A stretch of 64,000 nucleotides of DNA, from assembly GCF_001905825.1 (NCBI RefSeq), contig NZ_LIVV01000012.1, positions 134,668 to 198,667 of the forward strand, written 5' to 3'. The DNA is from Streptomyces sp. CB02009 (GTDB taxonomy: Bacteria; Actinomycetota; Actinomycetes; Streptomycetales; Streptomycetaceae). Shown here piece by piece: positions 1 to 8,203 of the stretch. Below the pieces are notes generated by a model, which had not been told where the DNA came from, made no database searches, and worked only from the letters and a program-made list of their open reading frames with translations. The translations under genes were made by a program, and so were the position numbers. Position 1 is the first letter of the stretch. Each line of letters starts with the position of its first letter.

Positions 1-336
1 TCCGGCATCGCGTTGCAGTCCGGCGTTGGCGACCAGGATGTCGATCGTCCCGAACTCCTGGACCATCCGGTCCATCATGGCGACGACCTGGTCCTCCTGG
101 GACACGTCGGCTTCGTACGCGGCGGCACGGACGCCGAGGGAGGCGATCTCGTCCACCACCTCCTGGGCGGCCGTACGGTCCGCCACGTAGTTCACGACCA
201 CGTCGGCGCCGGCGCGCGCGAGACCAATGGCCGTGGCCCTGCCGATACCCGAATTGGCGCCGGTCACCAGAGCCTTCTGGCCGTGCAGCAGCCGTGCCGG
301 GATCACTTCCGGCGGCGCTCCCTCGGTCGAGTTCAT
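1..336 (-). CDS. SDR-family oxidoreductase, N-terminal part (3' end outside window)
   Basis: The first 112 codons of a short-chain dehydrogenase/reductase. The Rossmann NAD(P) motif TGANSGIGRA starts about residue 25, followed by a beta-strand with VVNY. An NAG-type motif (ILVANAGLQ) lies at the end of the visible part. The catalytic Tyr-x-x-x-Lys would lie beyond the window. The start is the ATG at 336, which gives an N-terminus of MNSTEGAPPEV. The family carries out NAD(P)H-dependent oxidation or reduction of alcohols, sugars or ketones, often annotated glucose 1-dehydrogenase. The substrate cannot be told from this part. It is transcribed away from the ECF sigma gene on the right. Confidence 0.85.
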   Translation of the reverse strand, partial: MNSTEGAPPEVIPARLLHGQKALVTGANSGIGRATAIGLARAGADVVVNYVADRTAAQEVVDEIASLGVRAAAYEADVSQEDQVVAMMDRMVQEFGTIDILVANAGLQRDAG

Positions 337-641
337 GCGGTCCTGCTTCCTGGTCGGGCGGCTTGCGCGGACTCGGCGCTGGCGCGCTCGGAGACGGCCA
401 CGCAACCATCCGGCGACACGGTTGGCCTGCTCACGTGATCGGCCTTGGGCCGTTCGAGGCGGGATCTTCGTCCGGACGGACCAGACGACTGCGACCGTCG
501 CCCCTGGTCTCGTCCGCGAAGCCGCAGGACGGCTGAACGGCGAGAAGTACCGGGAGCCACAGGACTCCTCCGAGGTCGCATGTAACGCGTTGGCCGCAAG
601 TCGACAAGAGACAGTGAAGGGACGGCGCAGAGGGGATCGAT
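337..641. other. Intergenic region between divergent SDR and ECF sigma genes
   Basis: No convincing gene. It must hold promoters for both flanking divergent genes. On the plus strand TGTAAC (581-586) followed 15 bases later by CGACA (602-606) resembles an ECF-type promoter about 35-60 bases before the sigma gene. Autoregulated ECF genes often have such a site. This is only a pattern match. Confidence 0.35.
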
Positions 642-1238
642 GTGAGCCATCCGCCAGGCGGATATCAGGTGGCACGGATCAGTGAGGATCCGGAGGCGTT
701 CGAGGCGTTCTACCGGGAGCACGTGCAGGCGATGCTGCGGTACGCCGCTCGGCGCTGCCGAGATTCCTTCGACGCCGCGGATCTGGTGGCCGACGTGTTC
801 CTGGCGGCGATCTCAGCGGCTTCCGGATACCGCGAGGAGCTGGGCAGCCCTCGCGCGTGGTTGCACGGCATCGCCCGCAACGTCGCTGCGGCCGAGGACC
901 GGCGCGCGGCACGTCTCTGGTCGGCGGAGAGCCGGATCTGTGGTCACTGACTCCTGGAGAGCGATGACATCGCCCGGCTGGAGGAGCGCCTTGATGCCGA
1001 GAAGGTCGGCCGTGACCTGCTTCAGGGCATGAGCGCGCTGCCGTCCAGCCAGCGGGCCGTACTGGAGATGGTTGCCGTCGACGGATTGACCGTCACCGAA
1101 GCGGCCGCCGCTCTGCGCATTAGCACCGTGGCGGCCCGGGTGCGGCTGCATCGTGCCCGCCGAGCCATGCAGGGCCGACTCGCCAAGACGGCGGGGCCAC
1201 GCTCCGCTCCGTCCCCATCCGTATGGGAGGTCTCATGA
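642..1238 (+). pseudogene. ECF RNA polymerase sigma factor interrupted by an in-frame TGA
   Basis: One continuous reading frame of 199 codons encodes an ECF sigma-70 protein but contains TGA at 948-950. The part before the stop (102 residues) carries region 2: FEAFYREHVQAMLRYAARR, then DAADLVADVFLAA and SPRAWLHGIARN. After the stop, the same frame continues LLESDDIARLEERLDAEK and then region 4 (LPSSQRAVLEMVAVDGLTV, helix-turn-helix AAALRISTVAARVRLHRARR). No base is missing, so a CGA-to-TGA or TGG-to-TGA change explains it. An ATG at 1029 could restart only region 4. The gene overlaps the membrane protein downstream (ATGA). It is either inactivated, read through, or a sequencing error. Confidence 0.85.
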
Positions 1239-1951
1239 ACCCCGAACGCTTCGAGGAGCGCTTGATGAACGAGTTGAAGGACCATGTCGAGCAGCGTGCT
1301 CTGGCCGCGAGTGCCGCGGAGGCGACCGCCCGCACTGCGACGGTTCGACACAGGCGCTGGGTCCCGGTCGCTCTGGCCACCGGCCTCGCCGCCTCGGTCG
1401 CCGCTGTCGTCCTCGTCCTGAACCCGATCGGGGGCGCCGGGTCGCCGGTGGCCGGAGCGGACGGGGCGGAGCCCCCGACCGCCGACTCGCTCGATCGCAT
1501 CGCCACGGTCGCCTACACGCTGAAGCGTGACCGGCGCGGAGTCGTGAGCGTCACCATTCGTGACGCCGACGCCGCACGGCCGAACCCTGCCCGGCTCCAG
1601 CAGGACCTTCGGGAGATGGGCGTGAACGCCCGTGTCTACCAGGACGATCCGACCTGCCGACCGGACCAGGGAGAGGATCCCGACCTCGGCCACGCCACGC
1701 TCAAGGCCATCGATCTCCACCACCGCGACGGCGCCTTCACGGCCACCGTCCGCCCCGACAGGTTCCCTGCCGGAACTCATCTGGAGATCGTTCTTTCGCC
1801 CAGCTCGGTGGATCCGGCCCAGATCGACGACCTCACTTTCGGTCTGCGTACGGGCGCAGCCCCTGAGTGTCGCCACACGGCCTTCTCCGAGAGCGAGCTC
1901 CCCGTCCGCCGGGCCACCACGGAAGGAGAGCTGGTTCCTGACCGCCGTTGA
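1235..1951 (+). CDS. Membrane-anchored partner protein of the ECF sigma factor (hypothetical)
   Basis: 238 residues from the ATG at 1235, preceded by GGGAGG at 1225-1230 and overlapping the sigma factor stop by ATGA, so translation is coupled. An upstream in-frame ATG at 1223 lies in the ribosome-binding site and is unlikely. The N-terminus is charged and soluble (MNPERFEERLMNELKDHVEQ). One membrane helix follows at about residues 45-65 (VALATGLAASVAAVVLVLNP), then an extracytoplasmic domain of about 170 residues. This layout fits an anti-sigma-like or CU044_5270-type partner, but no zinc-binding anti-sigma motif is visible. Its role is inferred from position only. Confidence 0.6.
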   Translation: MNPERFEERLMNELKDHVEQRALAASAAEATARTATVRHRRWVPVALATGLAASVAAVVLVLNPIGGAGSPVAGADGAEPPTADSLDRIATVAYTLKRDRRGVVSVTIRDADAARPNPARLQQDLREMGVNARVYQDDPTCRPDQGEDPDLGHATLKAIDLHHRDGAFTATVRPDRFPAGTHLEIVLSPSSVDPAQIDDLTFGLRTGAAPECRHTAFSESELPVRRATTEGELVPDRR

Positions 1952-2019
1952 TGGTTCTGGGCGATGCTCGGCCACGGCGACGGCGGGGGACTTGGCTCGG
2001 TCGACCTGGGGGAGCCGGT

Positions 2020-3291
2020 TCAGACGGGTTCCTCCCGGTCGCTCGGGCGAAGGAGGCTGCGTCGTCCGAGGGAGGGAAGCGTCATCAGCGCGCCCGCTGC
2101 GAGAACGGCGCCGACGCCGGCCACCACCCAGATGGCCCGGCCCGTGGCGGCAGCGGAACTGCCGGTGGAGGCGAGTTGCGCGGTGTAGATCGACGAAGCC
2201 AGAGCCAGGGCGACGGACCGCCGACCTGACGTCCGAGCAGCAGTGTCCCCACCGCGGCTCCCATGTCGCGCGGTGCGACGGCGCTCTGCACGGTTATCTG
2301 CAGAGCGGAGAACGTGGGGCCGCTCCCCACACCGATGAGGGCCATGTACAGGGCCGCCTGCCAGTCCGGAGTGCCGGGGGCGAACTGCGAGAAGCCGAGA
2401 GCGCCCCGAGCCACCAGGCCGTATCCGGCCAGCACGGCCGTCCGGAGTCTCCCGCCCTGTCCGCCCTTCCTGCCGCGCGATGAAGGCGGCTCCTCCATTG
2501 ACGGAGAGGTAAAGCCCCACGAGAAGGGGATAGATGAGGAGACCTGAGTGGGTGGCGTCCACTCCCTTCAGGTGCTGGAAGTACGGCGGCAGCAGCAGGA
2601 TGCAGGAGAACAGCGCGAAGGTCGAAGCGGTACCGGATGCGAGCAGGGCTGCGACGTGGCGGCTGAACAGCAGTCCGGGCGGTACGAGCGGTGCGGGTGC
2701 CAGCTCTCGGCCCGGACGAAGACGAAGAGCAGCCCGCATCCCAGGCCGAGGGCTCCCAGGCTGCCGAGCGACGCCCAGTCCTCGGACCGGGTGGAGGAGT
2801 CCAGTCCCTGGAGGATGGGCCCGACGGCCAGGACCAGGACCGAGATGCCGAGCAGATCTAGTGGGATCCGGCGGGACTCGTTGCGGCCCAGCTTCGCCGG
2901 CAGCACGCGGAGGATTACACACAGCGCCGCGATTCCGATAAGCAGGTTGACCAGGAGCGTCGATCTCCGGCCGACCGTGTCGGTCAGGAACCCTCCCACC
3001 AGCGGACCGCCGAGGAAACTCAGCGCCATGAGGCCGGCCAGCGCTCCCTGCGCCGAAGATCTGCATTGACCCGTGTGCAAGTCGGACACCATAAGGAACG
3101 ACAGTCCCTCCAGCGCACCTGCCCTCAAACCCTGGACGGCACGGAAGGCGATCAGCTGGCCCATCGACTGGGCTCCCGCGCAGGCAGCCGATCCGGCCAG
3201 GAAGATCAGCATGCCGACGACGAGGAGCAGACGCCTTCCATACCGGTCGGAGAGTCGGGTGTAGACGAACAGCGTCACCGTCGCGGGCGAA
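2020..3291 (-). pseudogene. MFS drug-exporter relic with several frameshifts and lost 5' end
   Basis: The remains of a DHA2-like major facilitator transporter. The coding sense passes through at least three frame changes, near 2705, 2470 and 2220. Recognisable pieces in order are LSDRYGRRLLLVVGMLIFLA (cytoplasmic loop and helix), GGPLVGGFLTDTVGRRSTLL, then in another frame FALFSCILLLPPYFQHLKG, then GPTFSALQITVQSAVAPRDM (typical of this family), then a last helix IWVVAGVGAVLAAGALMTLP. The first helix or helices are missing: the frame runs at about 3290 straight into the antisense of the PadR relic. The gene is dead, probably an old exporter gene once divergent from its PadR regulator. Confidence 0.85.
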
Positions 3292-3297
3292 AACGCG

Positions 3298-3547
3298 GTG
3301 AGGCTCTTCTTCGCGGGCATGCTCACCCCCGAGGACCGGCAGGCCGCAGGCTGCCGTGATCTCGCCTATGTGGAGGAGCAGATCAGGACGCTCGAAGTGC
3401 TCCGCGAGCAGGTACAGGCCGCACCCCCCTCCGCAGTACTTCCTCGCGACGATCGAGCTGGGGCTCCGGGTGAACGCCGTCTATCGCGAATGGCTCGAGG
3501 AACAGATCGACCAGGCAGAACAGGAAGCAGGAGGACACCATGACTGA
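3298..3547 (+). pseudogene. PadR-family regulator relic (C-terminal part, frameshifted)
   Basis: Only the C-terminal effector helices of a PadR regulator remain. The first frame gives RLFFAGMLTPEDRQ and LAYVEEQIRTLEVLREQVQ. After a frame change near 3430 the other frame gives FLATIELGLRVNAVYREWLE and then EQIDQAEQEAGGHHD before the stop. The N-terminal winged-helix DNA-binding domain is absent because the sequence abuts the MFS relic. The stop codon overlaps the start of the DUF6204-like ORF (ATGACTGA), an arrangement often seen for PadR plus DUF6204 pairs in Streptomyces. Confidence 0.75.
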
Positions 3548-3767
3548 GCGCACGTTCCGGATCGCCGTACGCGGCTCCTTCGACCGGCTGACCCAGCCGC
3601 AGAGGGATCGCCTGCTCGAATGCGCCGGTCAGCACGATCCCTTGTACGCCTCTTTCACGGAGGACGGTCACCTCTCCTACGACATCGCGGCACGCGCCGC
3701 GTTCACCTTCCAGTTCCTGGCGACGGGAAAGGAAGAGGAGGACATCGTCGGGGCCGCCAAGAGATGA
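3540..3767 (+). CDS. DUF6204-like protein, probably C-terminally shortened
   Basis: 75 residues from the ATG at 3540. The sequence TFRIAVRGSFDRLTQPQRDRL and the later LSYDIAARAAFTFQFLATG match the pattern of small DUF6204 proteins that follow PadR genes. Family members are normally about 100-115 residues. Here the frame ends soon after the EEEDI segment, so the C-terminal third seems lost. The function of the family is unknown. The ORF overlaps the PadR relic by 8 bases, and with that gene destroyed it may have no own promoter. Confidence 0.6.
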   Translation: MTERTFRIAVRGSFDRLTQPQRDRLLECAGQHDPLYASFTEDGHLSYDIAARAAFTFQFLATGKEEEDIVGAAKR

Positions 3768-4006
3768 GCAACGACGCCGTACGTTGACGCCTCGTCCGAG
3801 CATGCCTGACGTCGCAGGGACTCCGAGCCAGGAGTCGCCACGCATGCCCCGGCGGTGTGCGCACACGACAGTGGGCCGTGCGGATGAGTATGGGGCAGGC
3901 ATGGCGATCAGGTGCGTGCAGTAGCACGGGTCGCGGGCCGGGAGGTGCTATCACCTGACACAGGAACAGGGACACGGTCCTCCGATCGCGTCCCCGACGT
4001 GAGGAG

Positions 4007-5362
4007 ATGATGCACGTGTCGGCCGGACCGCCCGCAGAACCCGATCCCGCACGGGAAAATCCGCTCGCGATGGTCCGGACACGGGGCTACCTGTTCATCC
4101 TGCTCCTCGCGGCGCTGCTCGGAGTGCCCATCTCCGCAGTGGCCTTCGGGTTCCTCGCCCTGGTACACGAACTTCAGGAGCTCGTCTACCACGACCTGCC
4201 GAAGGGACTCGGATTCGAGGAGACGCCCGACTGGTGGGCCGTCCCCCTCCTGTCTGTGTCGGGCGTGCTGGTAGCCCTGAGTATTCGCTACCTGCCGGGC
4301 GGCGGCGGCCACAAGCCGGCCGAGGGGCTGAAGGCTTCGGGCGGGGCGTCCGTGAGCGCGGTGCCCGGTGTCACGCTTGCGGCCATCGCCTCGTTGAGCC
4401 TGGGCATCGTGCTGGGTCCTGAGGCTCCCTTGATCGCCATCGGAGGAGGACTGGCGGTCGGATTGATCAAGCTCTTGAAGAAGGACGCTCCCGCTTCGGC
4501 GGGAGACCTTCTCGGTGCGGCCGGCAGCTTCGCAGCCATCAGCGCGCTGTTCGGGTCGCCGCTGCTCGGCGCGTTCCTGCTCATGGAGGCCACCGGGCTG
4601 GGCGGCGCGATGCTCGGGGTGGTGCTGGTGCCCGGTCTGCTCGCCGCGGGTGTCGGCTCGCTGATGTTCACGGGGCTCGGCAGCTGGACGGGTCTCGGCA
4701 CCTTCTCCATGAGCCTGCAGCACGTGCCGCAGGCCGACCGGCCGACTGTCGCCGCGTTCGGCTGGGCCCTGCTGGTCGGCGTGGTGGCGGCGTTCCTGGG
4801 GGAGGGAATCCGCCGTGCGTCGCTCCGCCTGCAAGGGGTGGTGGAACGCCGGAGGCTGATCCTCACCACTCTGGCCGGGGCGCTCATCGGTGTGTGCGCC
4901 CTGGTGTTCGCCGCGGCCACCGACAAGCCGATCTCCGACGTGCTGTACTCCGGTGAGTCGACGGTCGGCCCCCTGCTGGCTGAACACGCGTCCTACTCGG
5001 TCGGCGTCCTCGTGCTGCTCGTCGTGTGCAAGTCGCTGGCGTACTGCCTGTCGCTCAGTGCGTTCCGGGGCGGCCCGGTCTTTCCCGCCGTGTTCATCGG
5101 TGGTGCGGGCGGCATCGCGCTGGCCCATCTTCCGGGAGTGGACACCACGACGGGGTTCGCCATGGGCGTGGGGGCCTTGAGCGTGGCGATGCTGAGGCTG
5201 CCGATGACGTGCGTTCTGCTCGCCACCCTCCTCCTCGGGAGCGAGGGCATCACCGTGACGCCCCTGGTGATCCCGGCGGTGGTGGTCGCTTATGTGGTAA
5301 CCCTGTGGCTTGCGCCGCGGAAGGAGCAGGGCTCGCCGAGGCTTCAGCCGGCAGCGGCCTGA
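4007..5362 (+). CDS. ClC-family chloride channel / ion transporter
   Basis: About 450 residues of an integral membrane protein with ten or more hydrophobic helices. The ClC signature motifs are present: LGPEAPLIAIGGGLAVG (the family GxExP anion-path motif, here GPEAP) at about residues 139-155 and FGSPLLGAFLLMEATG at about 183-198. A later FRGGPVFPAVFIGGAGG matches the third ClC signature. The protein would move chloride or a related anion across the cytoplasmic membrane; channel or exchanger mode cannot be told. GAGGAG at 4001-4006 sits directly before ATGATG, so the true start may be ATG 4010 or GTG 4016. It is monocistronic by spacing. Confidence 0.85.
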   Translation: MMHVSAGPPAEPDPARENPLAMVRTRGYLFILLLAALLGVPISAVAFGFLALVHELQELVYHDLPKGLGFEETPDWWAVPLLSVSGVLVALSIRYLPGGGGHKPAEGLKASGGASVSAVPGVTLAAIASLSLGIVLGPEAPLIAIGGGLAVGLIKLLKKDAPASAGDLLGAAGSFAAISALFGSPLLGAFLLMEATGLGGAMLGVVLVPGLLAAGVGSLMFTGLGSWTGLGTFSMSLQHVPQADRPTVAAFGWALLVGVVAAFLGEGIRRASLRLQGVVERRRLILTTLAGALIGVCALVFAAATDKPISDVLYSGESTVGPLLAEHASYSVGVLVLLVVCKSLAYCLSLSAFRGGPVFPAVFIGGAGGIALAHLPGVDTTTGFAMGVGALSVAMLRLPMTCVLLATLLLGSEGITVTPLVIPAVVVAYVVTLWLAPRKEQGSPRLQPAAA

Positions 5363-5481
5363 CGACGGGCGGGACCGGCCTCGCAGAGGCGGTGCCGGCG
5401 GCCCGATCCGGCCCAGTGGCCGAGCCGGACCGTTGAGGAACTCGCCCGAGACTCGATCAGGTACGAGCAAGAGGAGTCGAA

Positions 5482-6249
5482 TTGTTCCTGGTGATACCGA
5501 CCGCTTTCGAAGAGCTGTACCTATCGGGTCGATTCGACTACTGGGGCGTTCCCTACCATTCCCTCTCGGATGCGGAGCGCACTCGTCTGTATGAGACGCG
5601 ACAGGCTGAAGTGCTGTGGTGGGACGGAATCGAGTGGGAGTACTCGCCTGATGATGTGAAGAGTTTTGCCGGGGACGGCCAGCTGAGCCCGGGTCTCCAC
5701 CCGTTCGCCGGCACGGGCCATGGTGACATCTATTGCTGGTATCCGCGATGGTAAGACGGACCGGATGTGCCGGTCGTCCTGTACATTCACGACGAGCCGG
5801 AAAGTCACCTCTTCGCGAACAGTTTCTCTGAGTTCCTCATCCGTGGAGTACTCAGGTCCTTCTCTGTCGAAGGCGCAGGTGACGGGGCATCTGGCGGTGT
5901 CGGTGCGGCGGGTGTCTGGCGCCGTCATGTGGAAATCATCGGCCCGTTTCTTGACCCGGCGCACCTGCGGACCCTCAAAGAGATGGGGGATCCACCCAGC
6001 TCGTCGGAGTGCGCCGCCGCTGATCGTCGAATAGCGGAACTGCTTCCGATCAGGAAGATCATCGGATCTCAGCCACCGGTCCGATACGACGAGGACCTCA
6101 TCTCCGACCGGCCCACCCTGCTGCGTCTCTACGGCGAATCCGTTTCTTACTACAGAAACCTGGTGGTCCACGAGGGTATGGAGGAGTTTCGACCGAAGCT
6201 CGACCAGGCGGAGGCTGCGTGCGCGAGGGTCCTTCGAGGTGAATCCTGA
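5482..6249 (+). pseudogene. SUKH (SMI1/KNR4) family protein interrupted by an in-frame TAA
   Basis: A TTG start at 5482 lies 5 bases after GAGGAG (5471-5476). The first 90 codons give a SUKH-like domain (FEELYLSGRFDYWGVPYHSL, then PFAGTGHGDIYCWYPRW). TAA at 5752-5754 follows, and the same frame then goes on with DGPDVPVVLYIHDEPESHLF and SFSEFLIRG to 6249. A CAA-to-TAA or CAG-to-TAG-like change at a Gln between W and D is the simplest cause. SUKH proteins are often immunity proteins against contact-dependent toxins. No toxin gene is visible nearby, so this is an orphan relic or an immunity gene that has decayed. Base composition is lower in GC than the neighbours. Confidence 0.7.
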
Positions 6250-6363
6250 AGGTGAGCCCCGCATCAGAACCTGTTCGACGTGTATGCATCTCATCGAAGC
6301 TTGATCCTGATAACCGCTTGCCTTCGCCGGTACGATTGCGTCATCCGCGAAGAGGAGTTGACT

Positions 6364-7230
6364 GTGAAGGTTGAGTGGGTTTCGCTTTCCGGCGAAAATA
6401 TCGCCGATATCGCTGATCTGGCTCAAAGGTGCATGAGACGTGACAGCGGCCTTCGTGCAACGGCATCGCGAGCCTTCCTGGAGCGTCGGTATGCGGGTTC
6501 CACGGTGAAGGCTGTCGGCGCCTTTAAGGGTGGCCACTTGCTCGCCTGTGGAGCGGTTCGTCCTTTGACTGGATCTTCTGTGGTGGTTGGCCTTGTGGAT
6601 CCGGCCCATCGAGGTCGCGGATTGGGTTCGGAACTCTTCGACCGGCTTCTCGATGTGGCGAAGGAGCGATCAGAGCGTCTTCAAGTGGAGACTGAGTCGT
6701 TGACGCAGGAGGCCCATGAGATTTTTCGATCCCGAGGCTTCGATCGGGTATTCGCCGAAGATATCTATCGATGTGACCTCACAGATCCTCTTCCGCAGGT
6801 TCCACTGCTTCGAGATGTTGAGGTCGAGGAGTGGAAAGAAAGCAACCAGGGAGCTTTCTACGATGCCTACCGAGCCTCTTTTGAGGACCGTCCCGGATTT
6901 CCGGGATGGTCGCAAGCGCAGTGGGTTGACTGGCTGGTCGATGAAACGTTCTTGCCTCAGTGCTCGCTAGTAGCGAAAACAGGCAACGGTATTCCGATCG
7001 GCTTTGTGACATGTGCGCAAGAATTTCTAGTGCAGGTCGGCACCGTGCCAGAGTGGAGGCAGCGCGGCCTCGGGCGAGGTCTTGCAATCGCTGCTCTTGA
7101 ACGCATGCGGGTGAGCGGCAGCACTGAAGTCTTCCTCGACATCAACGTCAACAATCCCGCGTCCGCGGCTCTCTTTCAAGGGCTAGGATTTTCCGTCATC
7201 GCCCGACGTGCGCGATATGAGCAGCGGTAA
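6364..7230 (+). CDS. GNAT acetyltransferase with two tandem domains
   Basis: 288 residues from the GTG at 6364, chosen because GAGGAG (6352-6357) precedes it by 6 bases. An in-frame ATG at 6280 lacks a site. Two acetyl-CoA-binding motifs are visible: VDPAHRGRGLGSELFDRLL at about residues 80-98 and VPEWRQRGLGRGLAIAALE at about 232-250. The second domain ends with the usual NPASAALFQGLGF. The architecture resembles mycothiol-synthase-like double GNATs, but the substrate is unknown. Codon use is noticeably less GC-rich than the rest of the window, as in the preceding SUKH relic, so both may have arrived together. Confidence 0.8.
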   Translation: MKVEWVSLSGENIADIADLAQRCMRRDSGLRATASRAFLERRYAGSTVKAVGAFKGGHLLACGAVRPLTGSSVVVGLVDPAHRGRGLGSELFDRLLDVAKERSERLQVETESLTQEAHEIFRSRGFDRVFAEDIYRCDLTDPLPQVPLLRDVEVEEWKESNQGAFYDAYRASFEDRPGFPGWSQAQWVDWLVDETFLPQCSLVAKTGNGIPIGFVTCAQEFLVQVGTVPEWRQRGLGRGLAIAALERMRVSGSTEVFLDINVNNPASAALFQGLGFSVIARRARYEQR

Positions 7231-7373
7231 AACTAGATGCATGGGCAGACACCTCGCTGGATGGCGCCATCAGATGCCGGACATGGGCTTCTTCGGCCAG
7301 CCTCCGCTGCTGAGCGCAGGTGCTGGGGGCGTGAAGTCGCTGACAGGTTGCGGCGGTAATGGGAGAGTGGTGC

Positions 7374-7901
7374 TCAGAAGGACATGCGCGACAGCACTGT
7401 CGCGACGATGGACTCCGGTGACCGGTCGATCTCCACGACCCACGCGTGCTCGTCAGGCCCCGGCTCCTGGAGGTCCTCGAGCTGGCTGTCCAACAGATCC
7501 GCCGGAAAGAAATGCCCGGCCCGCGCGGCCAACCGGGAATGCAACAGCTCTCGCGTCCCGCGGAGGTACACCAGCTGGATCTCGCGGTGCCCGGCCCGCA
7601 AGGCGTCCCGGTAGTCGCGCTTGAGCGCCGAACAGGTGACGACGGCACCTCTCCCGTCGGCGCGCATCTGACCCATCCACCGGCCGACCGCCGTGAGCCA
7701 GGGCCCCCGGTCGCGATCCGTGAGAGGGTGGCCAGCAGCCATCTTGGCGCGGTCGGCGTCCGAGTGGAACTCGTCCGCGTCCTTGTACACCCAGCCGAGC
7801 CGCTCGGCGAGAAGCCGACCCACCGTCGACTTGCCCGACCCGGCGACGCCGACGACGAGCACCATGCGCGGCCGTCCGTCAGTCGTCTCCTCACGAGTCA
7901 T
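7374..7901 (-). CDS. gntK: Gluconokinase
   Basis: 175 residues, the usual length for a bacterial thermoresistant-type gluconokinase. The P-loop GVAGSGKSTVGRLLAERLGW lies at about residues 17-36, followed by the family-typical DADEFHSDADRAKMAAGHPL and LTDRDRGPWL. CSALKRDYRDALR and the lid segment GHFFPADLLDSQLEDLQEP follow. The enzyme phosphorylates D-gluconate to 6-phosphogluconate with ATP, feeding the pentose phosphate pathway. No gluconate permease or GntR regulator is adjacent. A 32-base perfect palindrome lies about 50-80 bases upstream and may control or insulate it. Confidence 0.92.
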   Translation of the reverse strand: MTREETTDGRPRMVLVVGVAGSGKSTVGRLLAERLGWVYKDADEFHSDADRAKMAAGHPLTDRDRGPWLTAVGRWMGQMRADGRGAVVTCSALKRDYRDALRAGHREIQLVYLRGTRELLHSRLAARAGHFFPADLLDSQLEDLQEPGPDEHAWVVEIDRSPESIVATVLSRMSF

Positions 7902-7949
7902 GGCAGTGTGCCCGACTCAGCGAAGTGCTGGCCGGGCGGCCGTGCATCG

Positions 7950-7981
7950 GCTCGCTGCCCGTGCGCGCACGGGCAGCGAGC
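7950..7981. promoter_or_regulatory. 32-base perfect palindrome upstream of gntK
   Basis: A perfect dyad: GCTCGCTGCCCGTGCG at 7950-7965 followed directly by its reverse complement. As RNA it can fold in either direction. It sits between the end of the sigma/CU044_5270 operon (8204) and the gntK start (7901). It could be a bidirectional terminator without a U-tract or an operator. Confidence 0.6.
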
Positions 7982-8203
7982 ACTCTTCCGGCTGGAGGGT
8001 GGGTCGTCATGGCGTACTGCTCCCCTGTCTGTCTGCCCAGAAGCCGCACGGCGGGGCGGCACCTCCAATCTGGCCTCCGTCGCCCGCACGACGCATCTCG
8101 GGGAAGGCGGGCCCCAGCCGGTCCTGCCCCCACGCACCCGTGGTCCGGCGCAGGTATTGCTGCGGCCCGCATTCGACGTCAGCCTCCCGCAGACCGCCGG
8201 GTG
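7982..8203. other. Spacer with no recognised gene
   Basis: Together with 7902-7949 this makes a gap of about 300 bases around the palindrome. Open frames exist on both strands but none shows a ribosome-binding site or a family pattern. Confidence 0.4.

Noticed and set aside
948..950. Selenocysteine codon in the sigma factor
   Set aside because: Sigma factors are not selenoproteins, and no SECIS-like hairpin follows directly; a nonsense change or error is simpler.
3908..5470. Minus-strand ORF of 520 codons
   Set aside because: Shadow of the ClC channel gene; Gln/Arg/His-rich with no family pattern.
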